A stretch of 64,000 nucleotides of DNA from Actinomadura sp. 6K520 (lineage in GTDB: Bacteria > Actinomycetota > Actinomycetes > Streptosporangiales > Streptosporangiaceae). Location of the stretch: NCBI RefSeq assembly GCF_004349245.1, contig NZ_SMLC01000009.1, positions 22,971 to 86,970 of the forward strand. Direction: 5' to 3'. This document shows positions 8,052-18,599 of the stretch, piece after piece. Position 1 is the stretch's first letter, and each line of letters starts with the position of its first letter. Made by a program: the position numbers and the translations under genes. The notes beneath the pieces are model-generated. The model worked only from the letters and a program-made list of their open reading frames with translations. It had not been told where the DNA came from and made no database searches.

Positions 8052-9059
8052 TCAGGCCGGCGTGTCGACGGGCTTCCTCGGCTCCTCCGCCGCGCCGCCG
8101 GACGGGGCGGCCGCGCGCCGGAAGACCGGCAGGTCGGCGGCCGTCCCCCAGATGCCCCGGCGGAACAGCAGCACGATCACGATGAAGATCGTGCCCGTGA
8201 CGATCCCGGTCTCCTGGAACCCGGCGCCGGCCAGGTAGTCCTGGAGCTGGACGATCAGGGCCGCCCCGACGGCTCCGCCCCACAGCGTGCCGATGCCGCC
8301 GAGGATGACCATCATCACGACCTGCCCGGAGGTGGTCCAGTAGACCCCTTCCAGCGAGGCGAAGCCGTGGCCGATGGCGAACACGCCCCCGGCCGTCCCG
8401 GCGAGCGCGGCGGACAGGACGAACGCCACGAGCCTGTAGCGGTCGACGGGGTAGCCCAGGGCGCGTGCGCGAGCGGGGTTGTCGCGGATCGACACCAGCA
8501 CCCGGCCGAACGGGGAGCGGACGATGCGCCAGGCGGCGAACAGCCCGGCCAGCGCGAACGGCAGGCCCGCGTAGTAGAAGTAGAACGGGTCGGACAGGTC
8601 GAGGCCGAACAGCTCCCGAGGAATGCCCTGCAACCCGTTCTCGCCGCCTGTGACGTCCCGCCACTGGTTGGCGATGAAGTAGATCATCTGGGCGAAGGCC
8701 AGGGTGACCATGGCGAAGTAGATGCCGGTCAGCCGCACCGACAGGAAGCCGATGGGCAGTGCCAACAGCGCCGCGAACGCCGCGCCGCCCGCGATGGCGA
8801 CGGGGAACGGCATGCCGGTGTGCAGCGCGATCAGGCCGGTGCAGTAGGCCGACCCGCCCCAGAACGCGGCGTGCCCGAACGACAGCAGCCCGGTGAAGCC
8901 GAGCAGCAGGTCCACCGACGCGGCGAACAGCGCCCAGCAGGCGATGTCCAGCGCCACCGGCGGGTAGATCAGCCAGGGCAGGGCCAGGGCGGCGAAGAGC
9001 CCGATCACCAGCAGCACCGTCCCGCCGCGGCCCGAGCGGGCCAGCCTGGACAGGATCAT
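8052..9059 (-). CDS. livM: Branched-chain amino acid-type ABC permease LivM
   Basis: 335 residues, ATG 9059 overlapping the stop of the LivH-like gene. It is a multi-helix permease with the family core LLLGFTGLLSFGHAAFWGGSAY near residue 55, a cytoplasmic loop VRSPFGRVLVSIRDNPARARALGYPVDRYRL, and a C-terminal helix set. LivM pairs with LivH to form the channel of high-affinity uptake systems for branched-chain amino acids, amides or aromatic acids. It is the last gene of the five-gene operon. The Ala/Pro-rich tail (PSGGAAEEPRKPVDTPA) is not part of the fold. Confidence 0.88.
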   Translation of the reverse strand: MILSRLARSGRGGTVLLVIGLFAALALPWLIYPPVALDIACWALFAASVDLLLGFTGLLSFGHAAFWGGSAYCTGLIALHTGMPFPVAIAGGAAFAALLALPIGFLSVRLTGIYFAMVTLAFAQMIYFIANQWRDVTGGENGLQGIPRELFGLDLSDPFYFYYAGLPFALAGLFAAWRIVRSPFGRVLVSIRDNPARARALGYPVDRYRLVAFVLSAALAGTAGGVFAIGHGFASLEGVYWTTSGQVVMMVILGGIGTLWGGAVGAALIVQLQDYLAGAGFQETGIVTGTIFIVIVLLFRRGIWGTAADLPVFRRAAAPSGGAAEEPRKPVDTPA

Positions 9060-9919
9060 CTGAACGCCTCCTCACGTCCGAACAGCCCCGCCGGACGCCA
9101 CAGCAGCACGGCGGCCATGAGGATGAACACCAGGGTCTGCGAGAGCGCCGGCACGTACAGGTTGCCGAGCGCCGACACCACCCCGATGGCGAAGCCCGCG
9201 ACGACCGAGCCGAACACCGAGCCCAGCCCGCCGATCACCACCACCGCGAACACGGTGATGATCAGGTCGGCGCCCATCAGCGGGTTGATCGCCCGCATCG
9301 GCGCGGCCAGTACCCCGGCGAACGCGGCCAGCGCGACACCGAACCCGAACACCGGCGTCACCCACCGGCCGACGTCGATGCCCAGCGCCCGGGCCAGCTC
9401 GGGCCGCTCGGTGGCGGCCCGGACGATCATCCCGACACGGGTACGGGTGAGCACCAGCCACACCCCGAGGCACACCACCACCGCCGTCCCGAGCACGAAC
9501 ACCTGGTAGGCGGGATAGGTGAACAGCCCGAGGTCGATCGTGCCGTCCAGTCCGGACGGCCTGCGGTACGGCTGGGAGTTCACCCCGTACTCCCGCTTCA
9601 CCAGGTCCTGCAGGATCAGGCCCAGCCCGAAGGTGAAAAGGAGGTTGTACAGCGGATCCAGCGGCGTCAGCCGCCGGATGAACAACCGTTCCAGGACGAT
9701 CCCCGCGACCCCCAGCAGCGGCGGGACGAGCACCAGGGACACCCAGAAGCTCAACCCGAACGTGTCGAGCGCGATGAACGCGCCGAAGGCGCCTAGCATG
9801 TAGAACGCGCCGTGCGCGAGGTTGACCACGCCGAGCATCCCGAAGATGACGGCGAGGCCGAGGGCGAGCAGGGCGTAGAACGCCCCGCCCACCAACCCGT
9901 TGAACGCCTGCTGGAGCAC
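9056..9919 (-). CDS. livH: Branched-chain amino acid-type ABC permease LivH
   Basis: 287 residues, GTG 9919. The N-terminus, LQQAFNGLVGGAFYALLALG followed by FGMLGVVNLAHGAFYMLGAF, is the LivH hallmark. Later the TRVGMIVRAATERPELARALGID loop is the contact for the ATPases. It forms the permease dimer with LivM. It begins 9 bp after the solute-binding protein gene and ends in an ATGA overlap with livM, so the three are co-translated. Confidence 0.9.
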   Translation of the reverse strand: MLQQAFNGLVGGAFYALLALGLAVIFGMLGVVNLAHGAFYMLGAFGAFIALDTFGLSFWVSLVLVPPLLGVAGIVLERLFIRRLTPLDPLYNLLFTFGLGLILQDLVKREYGVNSQPYRRPSGLDGTIDLGLFTYPAYQVFVLGTAVVVCLGVWLVLTRTRVGMIVRAATERPELARALGIDVGRWVTPVFGFGVALAAFAGVLAAPMRAINPLMGADLIITVFAVVVIGGLGSVFGSVVAGFAIGVVSALGNLYVPALSQTLVFILMAAVLLWRPAGLFGREEAFR

Positions 9920-9928
9920 GCCGGGCCC

Positions 9929-11170
9929 CTACAGCTTGCAGGCCGCGTCGGGCCGCGGCTGGAACGCCTCCGCCGCCGGGATGGTCTTGAGGATCTCGAC
10001 GAAGTCCCATTCCTCCTTGACCTCGCCGGACGGCTTGACCTCCCCCAGGTACGCGTCGTGCAGCAGCAGGTGGTCCTCGGCGCGGATGGAGGCGTTGCGG
10101 GCGAACATGTCCTCGAACTCGTGGCCCTCCAGCTGCGCGACCACCTTGTCGGAGTCGTCGGTGCCGCCCCGCTGCACGGCCTCCAGGTACTGCATGGCCG
10201 CCGAGTAGTTGCCCGCCATGTTGGCGGTGGGACGCTGGCCGGCCTTCGCCTGGAACTCGTCGGCCCAGGCACGGGCCTTGTCGTCGAGGTTCCAGTACCA
10301 CATGTCGGTGTAGCGGGTCCCGGCCAGCGCGTCGGGTCCGAGCGACTCGATGTCGGTGATGACCAGGAGCCCGACCGCCAGATCGATGCCCTTGTCCTTG
10401 AGCTTGTACTCGTTGTACTGCTTCACCAGGTTGATCAGGTCACCGCCGGCGTGCATGGTGCCGAGCACCTTCGGCTTCGGGTCGAGGTCCGGCGCCTTGA
10501 GCAGGAACGTGGCGAAGTTGTCGTTGGGGAACTTCGTCGGGTCGGTGTCGACCACGCCGCCGCCGGCGGCCTCGATCGCCTTCGTGAAGGTCTTCTGCAT
10601 GTCCTCCCCGAACGCGTAGTCCGGGTAGATGATGTACCAGTTGTCGGCGCCGTCCTTGGTCACCTCGGTACCGGTCCCGTGGGCCAGCATGTAGCTGTTG
10701 TAGCCGTAGTGGAAGGTGTACTTGTTGCACTGCTCGCCTTCCAGCTCGGTGCTCGCGGCACCGACGTCGATGAACACCTTCTTCTTGTTCTTGGCGATGT
10801 TGGCGACGGCGAACGCCGCCGAGGAGGTCGGCACGTCCAGGATCACGTCGGCCCGCTGCCGGTCGTAGAGCTCCTGCGCCTTGGAGTTGGCGATCTCCGG
10901 CTTGTTCTGGTGGTCGGCGGAGAGGACCTCGATCTCGTCGGTCACCGCCTTGTCCCCGTACTTGGCCTTGAAGTCGGCCACCGCCATCTGCACGGCCTCG
11001 ACCGTCTTGGTGCCCGAGGTGTCGGCGTAGATGCCCGACTGGTCGTTCAGGACGGCCAGCACCACCTTGTCGTCGCTGATCGCGCCCCCGCCGCCGGCCG
11101 GTCCGCCCCCGCACCCGGCCAGCAACAGCCCTGCGGCGGCGAGGCCGCCGGTCCAGCCCACGAGTCTCAT
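9929..11170 (-). CDS. livK: LivK-type solute-binding lipoprotein
   Basis: 413 residues, ATG 11170 with AGGAGA upstream. A lipoprotein signal LAAAGLLLAGC puts the lipidated Cys near residue 20, followed by a Gly-rich spacer. The mature protein follows the periplasmic binding protein type I pattern (VVLAVLNDQSGIYADTSG at the start, then GDKAVTDEIEVLSADHQNKPEIANSKAQEL and YIIYPDYAFGEDMQ, written here as separate landmarks). The ligand is unknown. Family members bind branched-chain amino acids, urea, amides or aromatic acids. It captures the substrate outside the membrane for the LivHM channel. Confidence 0.88.
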   Translation of the reverse strand: MRLVGWTGGLAAAGLLLAGCGGGPAGGGGAISDDKVVLAVLNDQSGIYADTSGTKTVEAVQMAVADFKAKYGDKAVTDEIEVLSADHQNKPEIANSKAQELYDRQRADVILDVPTSSAAFAVANIAKNKKKVFIDVGAASTELEGEQCNKYTFHYGYNSYMLAHGTGTEVTKDGADNWYIIYPDYAFGEDMQKTFTKAIEAAGGGVVDTDPTKFPNDNFATFLLKAPDLDPKPKVLGTMHAGGDLINLVKQYNEYKLKDKGIDLAVGLLVITDIESLGPDALAGTRYTDMWYWNLDDKARAWADEFQAKAGQRPTANMAGNYSAAMQYLEAVQRGGTDDSDKVVAQLEGHEFEDMFARNASIRAEDHLLLHDAYLGEVKPSGEVKEEWDFVEILKTIPAAEAFQPRPDAACKL

Positions 11171-11258
11171 CAGGTCTCCTCTGTTCCATGCTGCCGATCG
11201 TCGTCAGAGTCGTTTCGGGGGGCGCACCCCAGACCCCGGTGCTTCGCCCGGAGGACGG

Positions 11259-12768
<1,510 letters not shown>

Positions 12769-13116
12769 GCGACCTCCTCGTGCGCCATGCGGTGATCCGA
12801 GACACGTTCGGAACGCCGTGGACGTGAACGCTAGGTGGCGGCCAGGTGAGCGACCAGGCGACCGAAACACACATTCGGCCGGGCTCATATGAATGACTTC
12901 CACACCGCGCGGAAGGCCCGCGGCAGAAAAACGGGGGCCGGCCCGTCGTGGGCGCGAGCGGGCCGCATCCACCGCCCGCGGGCATGGAGGCGCTCACCAC
13001 AGGGCGCCGGTCAAGAGTGGTGCCCGGCGACGTGGCCGGGCCCGTCAGCAGTCACACAGCATGGCGTCCATCACGGACCGACCGATCAATCCGTTCCCCA
13101 CCCCAGGGAGCCGCAC
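12769..13116. other. Divergent intergenic region, livG / secreted hydrolase
   Basis: 348 bp without a convincing gene. It must hold the promoters of the liv operon (minus) and the secreted hydrolase (plus). A perfect 8-bp palindrome TCATATGA lies at 12885-12892 in the only AT-richer part. The frame open across 12889-13116 into the hydrolase gene has no family sequence or binding site and is taken as non-coding. CAGGGAG at 13104-13110 is the binding site of the hydrolase. Confidence 0.5.
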
Positions 13117-14502
13117 ATGTCCATTCTCCGCAGATCATCCGTCTTCTCGGCCGCGGTGGTGACGCTCTTGGCGGCCCCGCCGGCGGCCGCCGTCCCGGCC
13201 GCCCAAGCGGACACCCGCTGCCACCGCATGGACAGGATCGAGGTCTCCGGCGCACAGAAGCAGGTCGCCGCCTGCCTGGACGACCTCACCACCACCGGCA
13301 CGGTCACGTCCGGCCACACCGACCCCGCCCAGTGGACGGGACTGCACGCCGCCGCCACCCGGAATCCGAGCGGCATCCCGGGCATCCAGGTCGACGGCTA
13401 CTTTCCGGACAGCTCCACGTTCAACACCACCCACGGCTGGAACCACGACTCCCAGTTCGTGATCCGCCTTCCGGAGAACTGGAACGGCGGGCTCGTAGTC
13501 TCGGGGGCACCGGGCACCCGCCGCCAGTACGCCAACGACTTCACCATCTCCGACTGGGTGCTCGCCAAGGGGTACGCGTTCGCCTCGACCGACAAGGGCA
13601 ACAACGGCAACGAGTTCTTCAAGGACGGCAGGCGCCCCGGGGACGCCATCCGGGAGTGGTACCGCCGGATGACCCAGCTCACCGTCGCCGCCAAAGTGAC
13701 CGTGGCCCGCCACTACGGCAAGGCCCCGCGCCGGACCTACGCGGCCGGCATCTCCAACGGCGGCCAGCTGGTCCGCTGGGCACTGGAGAACCACCCCGAG
13801 CTCTACGACGGCGGAATCGACAACGAAGGCACGTACTGGCCGCGCGACAACGGGCCGAACGCGCTCACCTACCTGCCGACGGCGCTGCGCAACTACCCCG
13901 AGTACAAGGAAACGGGCGACCCCCGGGCGCACGCCCGAATGATCGAGGCCGGTTTCGCGCCCGGCTCGGAGTTCCTCTGGGACTTCAACTACACGGTCAT
14001 CTGGGACAACACGCAGCGCATCTACCGCGAGGAGATCGACCCCACCTACGACGGCGACCTGCAGGCGGGCATCCCGTACTGCGAGAGCGGAACGCCGAAC
14101 TGCGACACCGACTACCGCTACCACGAGCGCCCCAGAAGCGTGCACCGGACCGTGCGGAAGCAGGGCCACACCGGCCGCATCGGCAAGCCGATGATCACGG
14201 TGCACGGGACGCTGGACTCGCTGCTGCCGATCAAGGTCCACGGCGACGCGTACGCGGCGAGGATCCGCGAGCAGGGGCGGGGCGAGCTGCACCGCTACTA
14301 CCGGATCGAGGGCGCCTCGCACCTGGACCTGGAGTACGACATGTTCTCCGACCGGATGCGGCCGCTGCTGCCGTGCATGCGGACGGCGTTCGACGCCCTC
14401 GAACGCTGGACGGCCCCGCACGGCGGCCAGGCACCCCCGCCGAGCGCCACCATCCCGCGCCAGACCTCCGGTGACGTGGCCAACACCTGCTCCATCGGCT
14501 GA
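13117..14502 (+). CDS. Secreted alpha/beta-hydrolase (3HBOH/tannase-like esterase)
   Basis: 461 residues from ATG 13117, which gives a clean Sec signal (SILRRSSVFSAAVVTLLAAP, then AAAVPAAQA, cleavage about residue 31). The mature protein has an alpha/beta-hydrolase core: NWNGGLVVSGAPGTRRQYAND, the nucleophile elbow AGISNGGQ (Ser about residue 214), VHGTLDSLLPIKVHGD carrying the likely acid, and GASHLDLEYD with the catalytic His. Several Cys suggest extracellular disulfides. This layout resembles 3-hydroxybutyrate oligomer hydrolases and tannase/feruloyl esterases; I cannot decide between them. Among many polysaccharide-degrading genes, an ester-cleaving role on plant material is plausible but inferred. 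Confidence 0.65.
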   Translation: MSILRRSSVFSAAVVTLLAAPPAAAVPAAQADTRCHRMDRIEVSGAQKQVAACLDDLTTTGTVTSGHTDPAQWTGLHAAATRNPSGIPGIQVDGYFPDSSTFNTTHGWNHDSQFVIRLPENWNGGLVVSGAPGTRRQYANDFTISDWVLAKGYAFASTDKGNNGNEFFKDGRRPGDAIREWYRRMTQLTVAAKVTVARHYGKAPRRTYAAGISNGGQLVRWALENHPELYDGGIDNEGTYWPRDNGPNALTYLPTALRNYPEYKETGDPRAHARMIEAGFAPGSEFLWDFNYTVIWDNTQRIYREEIDPTYDGDLQAGIPYCESGTPNCDTDYRYHERPRSVHRTVRKQGHTGRIGKPMITVHGTLDSLLPIKVHGDAYAARIREQGRGELHRYYRIEGASHLDLEYDMFSDRMRPLLPCMRTAFDALERWTAPHGGQAPPPSATIPRQTSGDVANTCSIG

Positions 14503-14608
14503 CCGGATGTGATGTCCGCCCCGGCCCGCCGGCCGGTCCAGCCACGCGTGCGGTTTCCACGGACGTCCACCGGGCCGCCAAGCCGTTGGACCTCTGTGGT
14601 CAGTACAG

Positions 14609-16315
14609 CTAGTCGTGGGCGGCGATGGTGCGGGCGTGGGCGGTGAGGACGTGGGTCAGGAGGGCCGGGGCGCGGGTGCCAGCGGCGGTGTCCGGGAGGA
14701 CCTCCGGGGTGAGGGTCCAGCCCGCGCCGACCCATGAGTCGCCGATCATGCCTTCGCTGGACGGGAGGTCGTTGCAGGACTGCCGGACGCGGATGGCGCG
14801 CACCGTCTCCGCGGCGGGGGTGTCGGTCTCCACGAGCAGCACCGGGACGCCGGCGAGCGGGCCGTCCTCCACGAGGCGCAGCACCTGGTGCGCCTCCTCC
14901 CCAGCGACCGCGGCGCCCGCGTCGAGGATCACCACGAGCCGCACCGGGGGGCCGTCCGCGGCCGCGGCGGGCAGGTCGCCGCCGATCCGCCGCAGGTCCA
15001 CCAGGTCGAGCAGGCGGCGGAGCCGCTCGGACGCCGCCGGGCCGGTGGCCACCCCGCCGCCCAGCAGGCGGGCGCTGGTGACCGGGTCGAACCCGTGCAG
15101 CCAGCCCGCGCCCGACAGTCCCGCCGCGTCGATGACCTCCAGGCCGGCCAGGCCGGGCGGGACGGCGGCCAGGAACCGGGTCACCAGCGACCAGGCGTAG
15201 CCGGCCGAGTCGCCGGGCATCGTGCCGCGCGCGATCCACACGCCGCGCCGCCAGGGCATCCGCAGGACGAGCGGTATCCGCAGGCCGGGCAGTTCCTCGG
15301 TGGTCAGCCGCCCCACCAGCATCCCCTCGGCCAGGTCGGTGCCCGGCCGCCAGGTCAGCCACGACGGCGCGTCGAACGGCGCGACCTCCGCGGTGACGTG
15401 CGGCTCCACCCGGGCCAGCTCGTCGCGCAGCTGGGCGGCGTCGGTGCGCAGCCGCTCGTCCGCCGCCCTCATCAGCTCCTCGAACCGGCCGCGCGGCGCC
15501 CGGCCGGCGATCTCCTCGTTGCGAAGCCGCAGCGCGTGCTCGGTGGCGGCGCGGAACGAGGCCAGCGAGCGGCTGGCGTCCTCCCAGATCAGCCAGCACC
15601 GTTCGAGGTAGCCGACCTCCGAGGAGGACGGCGGCTGCGGCGCGGGGGCCCGCTGCGGCGGCGGCTGGGCCGGGGGCGGCTGCGTGCGCGGCGGCGGTAC
15701 GGGCAGTGGCTGCGCGGGTGGCGGCTGCGCGGGCGGCGGCTGCGCGGGCGGCGGCTGCGCGGGCGGCGGTGCGCCGACGGCGGGGCCCGCCGGGGCGGTG
15801 CCCATGCCCGTCTCCTCCCCCGGGTCGTCCACCTCGACGCCGTGCGCCTCGACCAGCTCGGCGAGCCCGCCCGCGTAGCCCTGCCCGACGGCGCGCACCT
15901 TCCACTGCCCGGACCTGCGGTAGATCTCCAGTCCGATGATCGCCTTCTCCGGGCCCAGCCCCGGGACGGTGAACAGGGCCGCCGGTGCGTCGCCGTCCCC
16001 CGCCAATCTGACCTGCGGCGGCGGCATCGACCCGAACGACCCGGCCCCGGACAGGCTCACCGCGACCAGCACCGCGTGGACGTCGGAGGGCACCGCGTCC
16101 AGGTCGAGCCGCACGCGCTGGCGGCCCCCGCCGTCGGCCCACCGCACGCCCGGCGCCTCCGGGGCGTTGAAGAACACCAGGTCGGAATCGGAGCGGACGC
16201 GCAGGTCAGGGCCGACGAGCAGGGCGCTGACGTCCACGGGGACGGCGCAGGACACCGTGGCGGTCACCCGCCGGGCGGGCAGGGCGACGTTGGCGCCCGG
16301 GGCGAGTTCGGTCAT
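14609..16315 (-). CDS. TerD-domain fusion protein with Pro-rich linker and large C-terminal domain
   Basis: 568 residues, ATG 16315, about three times the size of a simple TerD. Residues 1-165 are a TerD domain (ELAPGANVALP, DLVFFNAPEAPGVRW, GLGPEKAIIGLEIYRRSGQWKVRAVGQGY split over the fold). Residues 181-230 are PPPAQ-type repeats. Residues 235-568 begin with a helical bundle (ERCWLIWEDASRSLASFRAA) and continue as an alpha/beta domain with LRMPWRRGVWIARG, AGLEVIDAAGLSGAGWLHGF, LVVILDAG and VPVLLVETD. The last part recalls the N-terminal region of FtsK-like ATPases, but no Walker A motif is visible. It starts 6 bp after terD and shares its operon. Ter proteins bind calcium and are tied to membrane stress and surveillance; the fused domain's job is unknown. 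Confidence 0.7.
   Translation of the reverse strand: MTELAPGANVALPARRVTATVSCAVPVDVSALLVGPDLRVRSDSDLVFFNAPEAPGVRWADGGGRQRVRLDLDAVPSDVHAVLVAVSLSGAGSFGSMPPPQVRLAGDGDAPAALFTVPGLGPEKAIIGLEIYRRSGQWKVRAVGQGYAGGLAELVEAHGVEVDDPGEETGMGTAPAGPAVGAPPPAQPPPAQPPPAQPPPAQPLPVPPPRTQPPPAQPPPQRAPAPQPPSSSEVGYLERCWLIWEDASRSLASFRAATEHALRLRNEEIAGRAPRGRFEELMRAADERLRTDAAQLRDELARVEPHVTAEVAPFDAPSWLTWRPGTDLAEGMLVGRLTTEELPGLRIPLVLRMPWRRGVWIARGTMPGDSAGYAWSLVTRFLAAVPPGLAGLEVIDAAGLSGAGWLHGFDPVTSARLLGGGVATGPAASERLRRLLDLVDLRRIGGDLPAAAADGPPVRLVVILDAGAAVAGEEAHQVLRLVEDGPLAGVPVLLVETDTPAAETVRAIRVRQSCNDLPSSEGMIGDSWVGAGWTLTPEVLPDTAAGTRAPALLTHVLTAHARTIAAHD
15626..15775 (-). repeat. 15-bp tandem repeats coding PPPAQ
   Basis: Within the TerD fusion gene a unit of about 15 bp (GCGGGCGGCGGCTGC on the plus strand) recurs at least five times with interruptions and codes for PPPAQ in the proline-rich linker. 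Such a repeat can slip, so the linker length may vary between strains. It is in-frame coding DNA, not a CRISPR. Confidence 0.85.
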
Positions 16316-16321
16316 CGGCGG

Positions 16322-16891
16322 TCAGGCGAGACCGGCGATCGTCGGCAGCATGTCCTCGAACGTGCGCCCGTGGCACGGCTCGCCGATCGCGTTCATCTTC
16401 CAGCCGTCGCCGTGCCGGTAGACGCGGGCCATCACCATCGCGGTGTGGGCGCCGCCGCCGGTCAGCGTGTACCGGGCCATCTCGGCGCCGTCCTGCTCGT
16501 TCACGAGCCGGCAGAAGGCGTTCTCGACCTCGTCGAACGTCTGCCCGTTGAAGGAGCTGACCGTGAACACCAGCGACGTGACGTGCACCGGAAGCCTGCT
16601 CAGATCGACGATCACCGACTCGTCGTCACCGTCGCCCGCCCCGGTCAGGTTGTCGCCGGTGTGCCGGACCGAGCCGTCGTCGCTGACGAGCTTGCCGAAG
16701 TAGACCACGTCGGCGATGCTCCCGTCGGCGAAGAGCACGCAGGACGCGTCGAGGTCGATCTCCCGTTCCCGCGAGCCGAAGAAGCCCTTCTTCTTCACCG
16801 CGTCCCAGCCCAGCCCCATCCGGACCATGCTCAGCACACCGCCGGGCTTCTCCAGCGAGATCCGCTGGCCCTTCACCATCGAGACGGTCAC
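16322..16891 (-). CDS. terD: TerD family stress protein
   Basis: 189 residues, GTG 16891 preceded by GAGGAGG. The start VKGQRISLEKPGG, followed by MGLGWDAV and REREIDLDASCVLF, is the standard TerD opening. GDNLTGAGDGDDESVIVDLSRL holds the acidic calcium-binding loop, and ARVYRHGDGWKMNAIGE closes the domain. The normal family length (about 190) is kept. TerD proteins are cytosolic calcium-binding proteins linked to tellurite, oxidative and phage-type stress and, in Streptomyces, to development. It is first in a two-gene operon with the TerD fusion. Confidence 0.92.
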   Translation of the reverse strand: MTVSMVKGQRISLEKPGGVLSMVRMGLGWDAVKKKGFFGSREREIDLDASCVLFADGSIADVVYFGKLVSDDGSVRHTGDNLTGAGDGDDESVIVDLSRLPVHVTSLVFTVSSFNGQTFDEVENAFCRLVNEQDGAEMARYTLTGGGAHTAMVMARVYRHGDGWKMNAIGEPCHGRTFEDMLPTIAGLA

Positions 16892-17035
16892 AGCCGTCGC
16901 CTCCTCGAAGTCCCCTTCACCGCACCGAGGAAAGCCTGGCAGCCGATCCGCCCGGTTGTCACCTGTTCACGGCGATCGGGGCGTCCCGGCCCACCACGTC
17001 CCGCCCGGAGGGGCGGGCCTTTGGGGGGCGGGGTC

Positions 17036-18499
17036 CTATTCGAGGTAGAAGGTCGCGTCGCCGCGGGCCGCGGCGGTGTCGGCGGTCTCCAGGTAGAGGA
17101 GGGACGAGCGCTGCCGGACGTACCGGCCGGCGAAGTTGACCGCCTCCAGCGAGATCCCGGCCGCGTCGGCGAGCCCGGTCCGCTGCCGGAAGGAGGAGTC
17201 GGCCCCGAACAGCGCGGTCGCGTCGGCGCGGTCGACCCACAGTTCGTAGTTGCGGTGCCTCAGGTAGTGGCCGGGGTAGTTGGCGGATTCGAGCGACACC
17301 GTCCCGTCGCCGTGGAGCCCGGGGACGATCCTGAACTGCGAGTCGGCGAGCATGGCGACGTCCGCGTCGAGCCTGGCGCGGAAGTCGTAGTGGCGGACGT
17401 AGCGTCCGGGGCTGCTGTAGGACGACAGCCGGTAGGGGGTCACGCCGTCGCTCACCGGGATGCCGAAGTTGGGCGTGCCGTCGGCGTTCCAGTAGAGCTT
17501 CTGGACGCGCGTGCGCCGGTTCGGGTCGTTCAGCGGATCGCCGCTGATGTCGCGGTAGTCACGGTCGTGGTAGACGAGGATGTCGCTCCGGCCGTCCTCT
17601 GAGACGGTGAAGGAGTTGTGCCCCGGGCCGTACTGGCTCGTCGCGTCGTTGCTGGTGAAGACGGGGTCGGGGCTCTTGCTCCAGGACGAGGCGTTCAGCG
17701 GGTCCGCCGAGGCCGGGGCGGTGAGCAGGCCCATGCAGTAGTTGGCGTCGGTGGCGCTCGCCGAGTACGTCATGAACACGCGCCCGTTGCGCACGAGGAC
17801 GGCGGCGCCCTCGTTGACCTTGTATCCGATCGTCTCCCACGGCAGCGTCGGCGTGCTCAGCAGTGTGGGCGTCCCGGTGATGGTCCACGGGCTGCTCATG
17901 CGGGCGATGTAGAGGCTGGAGTTGACGTCGCTGCCCGGTGGGCTCTGTGCCCAGACCAGGTAGCGCGTCCCGTTGTGGGTGAAGGTGGTCGCGTCCAGGG
18001 AGAAGGTGTCCCACGGGGTGACCAGGCGGCCCATCTCCGTCCAGGTGGAGGTGAACGGGTCGGCGCCGGAGCTCCGCAGGACGTACATGCGGATGCGCCA
18101 GATGTCGTCGGACCGCCCGGCGGCGAAGTAGACGTACCACCGGCCGTCGATGAAGTGGATCTCGGGCGCCCAGATGTGCGCCGCCATCTCACCGGACGCG
18201 TGCCTGCGCCAGATCACCCGTTCGCTCGCGCCGGCCAGGCCCTGGATGCCCGTGGCGCGGCGCAGGATGATCCGGTCGTACTCCGGCACGGTCGCCGTGA
18301 AGTAGTAGTGGCCGTCGGAGTGCCGGACGATGTGCGGGTCGGCGCGCTGCCGGATCAGCGGGTTCGTGTAGCGGACACCGGGCGAGGCGGGGGCCGCCGC
18401 GGCCGTGCCCGGCCAGGCCGCGACGCCGGCGGCGGCGACCGGCACCGCGGCCAGCGTCCGCAGGACGGTACGGCGGTCGAATGCTCTCGGGTCGTCCAC
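17036..18499 (-). CDS. Secreted GH43 alpha-L-arabinofuranosidase-type enzyme with AbfB domain
   Basis: 487 residues from GTG 18499 (GAGGAGAAATC upstream). Twin Arg in FDRRTVLRTL followed by a long Ala-rich stretch indicates Tat export. The GH43 blade motifs are RADPHIV (catalytic base Asp), APEIHFIDGRWYVYFA, LDATTF and NEGAAVL (likely acid Glu). The C-terminal 150 residues hold three beta-trefoil repeats of the AbfB/CBM42 type: SSPGRYVRHYDF, NYPGHYLRHRNYELW and NFAGRYVRQRSSLLYLE. It should remove arabinose from arabinoxylan or arabinan outside the cell, helped by the sugar-binding domain. Two LacI-type palindromes upstream suggest sugar-induced expression. Confidence 0.85.
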   Translation of the reverse strand: MDDPRAFDRRTVLRTLAAVPVAAAGVAAWPGTAAAAPASPGVRYTNPLIRQRADPHIVRHSDGHYYFTATVPEYDRIILRRATGIQGLAGASERVIWRRHASGEMAAHIWAPEIHFIDGRWYVYFAAGRSDDIWRIRMYVLRSSGADPFTSTWTEMGRLVTPWDTFSLDATTFTHNGTRYLVWAQSPPGSDVNSSLYIARMSSPWTITGTPTLLSTPTLPWETIGYKVNEGAAVLVRNGRVFMTYSASATDANYCMGLLTAPASADPLNASSWSKSPDPVFTSNDATSQYGPGHNSFTVSEDGRSDILVYHDRDYRDISGDPLNDPNRRTRVQKLYWNADGTPNFGIPVSDGVTPYRLSSYSSPGRYVRHYDFRARLDADVAMLADSQFRIVPGLHGDGTVSLESANYPGHYLRHRNYELWVDRADATALFGADSSFRQRTGLADAAGISLEAVNFAGRYVRQRSSLLYLETADTAAARGDATFYLE

Positions 18500-18521
18500 G
18501 GATTTCTCCTCACCCTCCGGC

Positions 18522-18537
18522 TTGGAAGCGCTTTCAA
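18522..18537 (-). promoter_or_regulatory. LacI-type operator in the leader of the GH43 gene
   Basis: TTGGAAGCGCTTTCAA: eight-base arms around a central GC, one mismatch, 23 bp before the GTG start. The central GCGC within a 14-16 bp palindrome is typical of LacI/GalR-family repressors that control glycoside hydrolases. Confidence 0.6.
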
Positions 18538-18599
18538 TAGCAGGCCGGAAATGCCCGCGGGATGCTTGCCGGGGCGGGCGCTCGCTGGCCGTTTCGCCG

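Noticed and set aside
12889..13116. N-terminal extension of the secreted hydrolase
   Set aside because: It would bury the export signal 76 residues inside the protein.
15650..15790. CRISPR-like short tandem repeat
   Set aside because: The units are contiguous, in frame and code for PPPAQ; there are no spacers.
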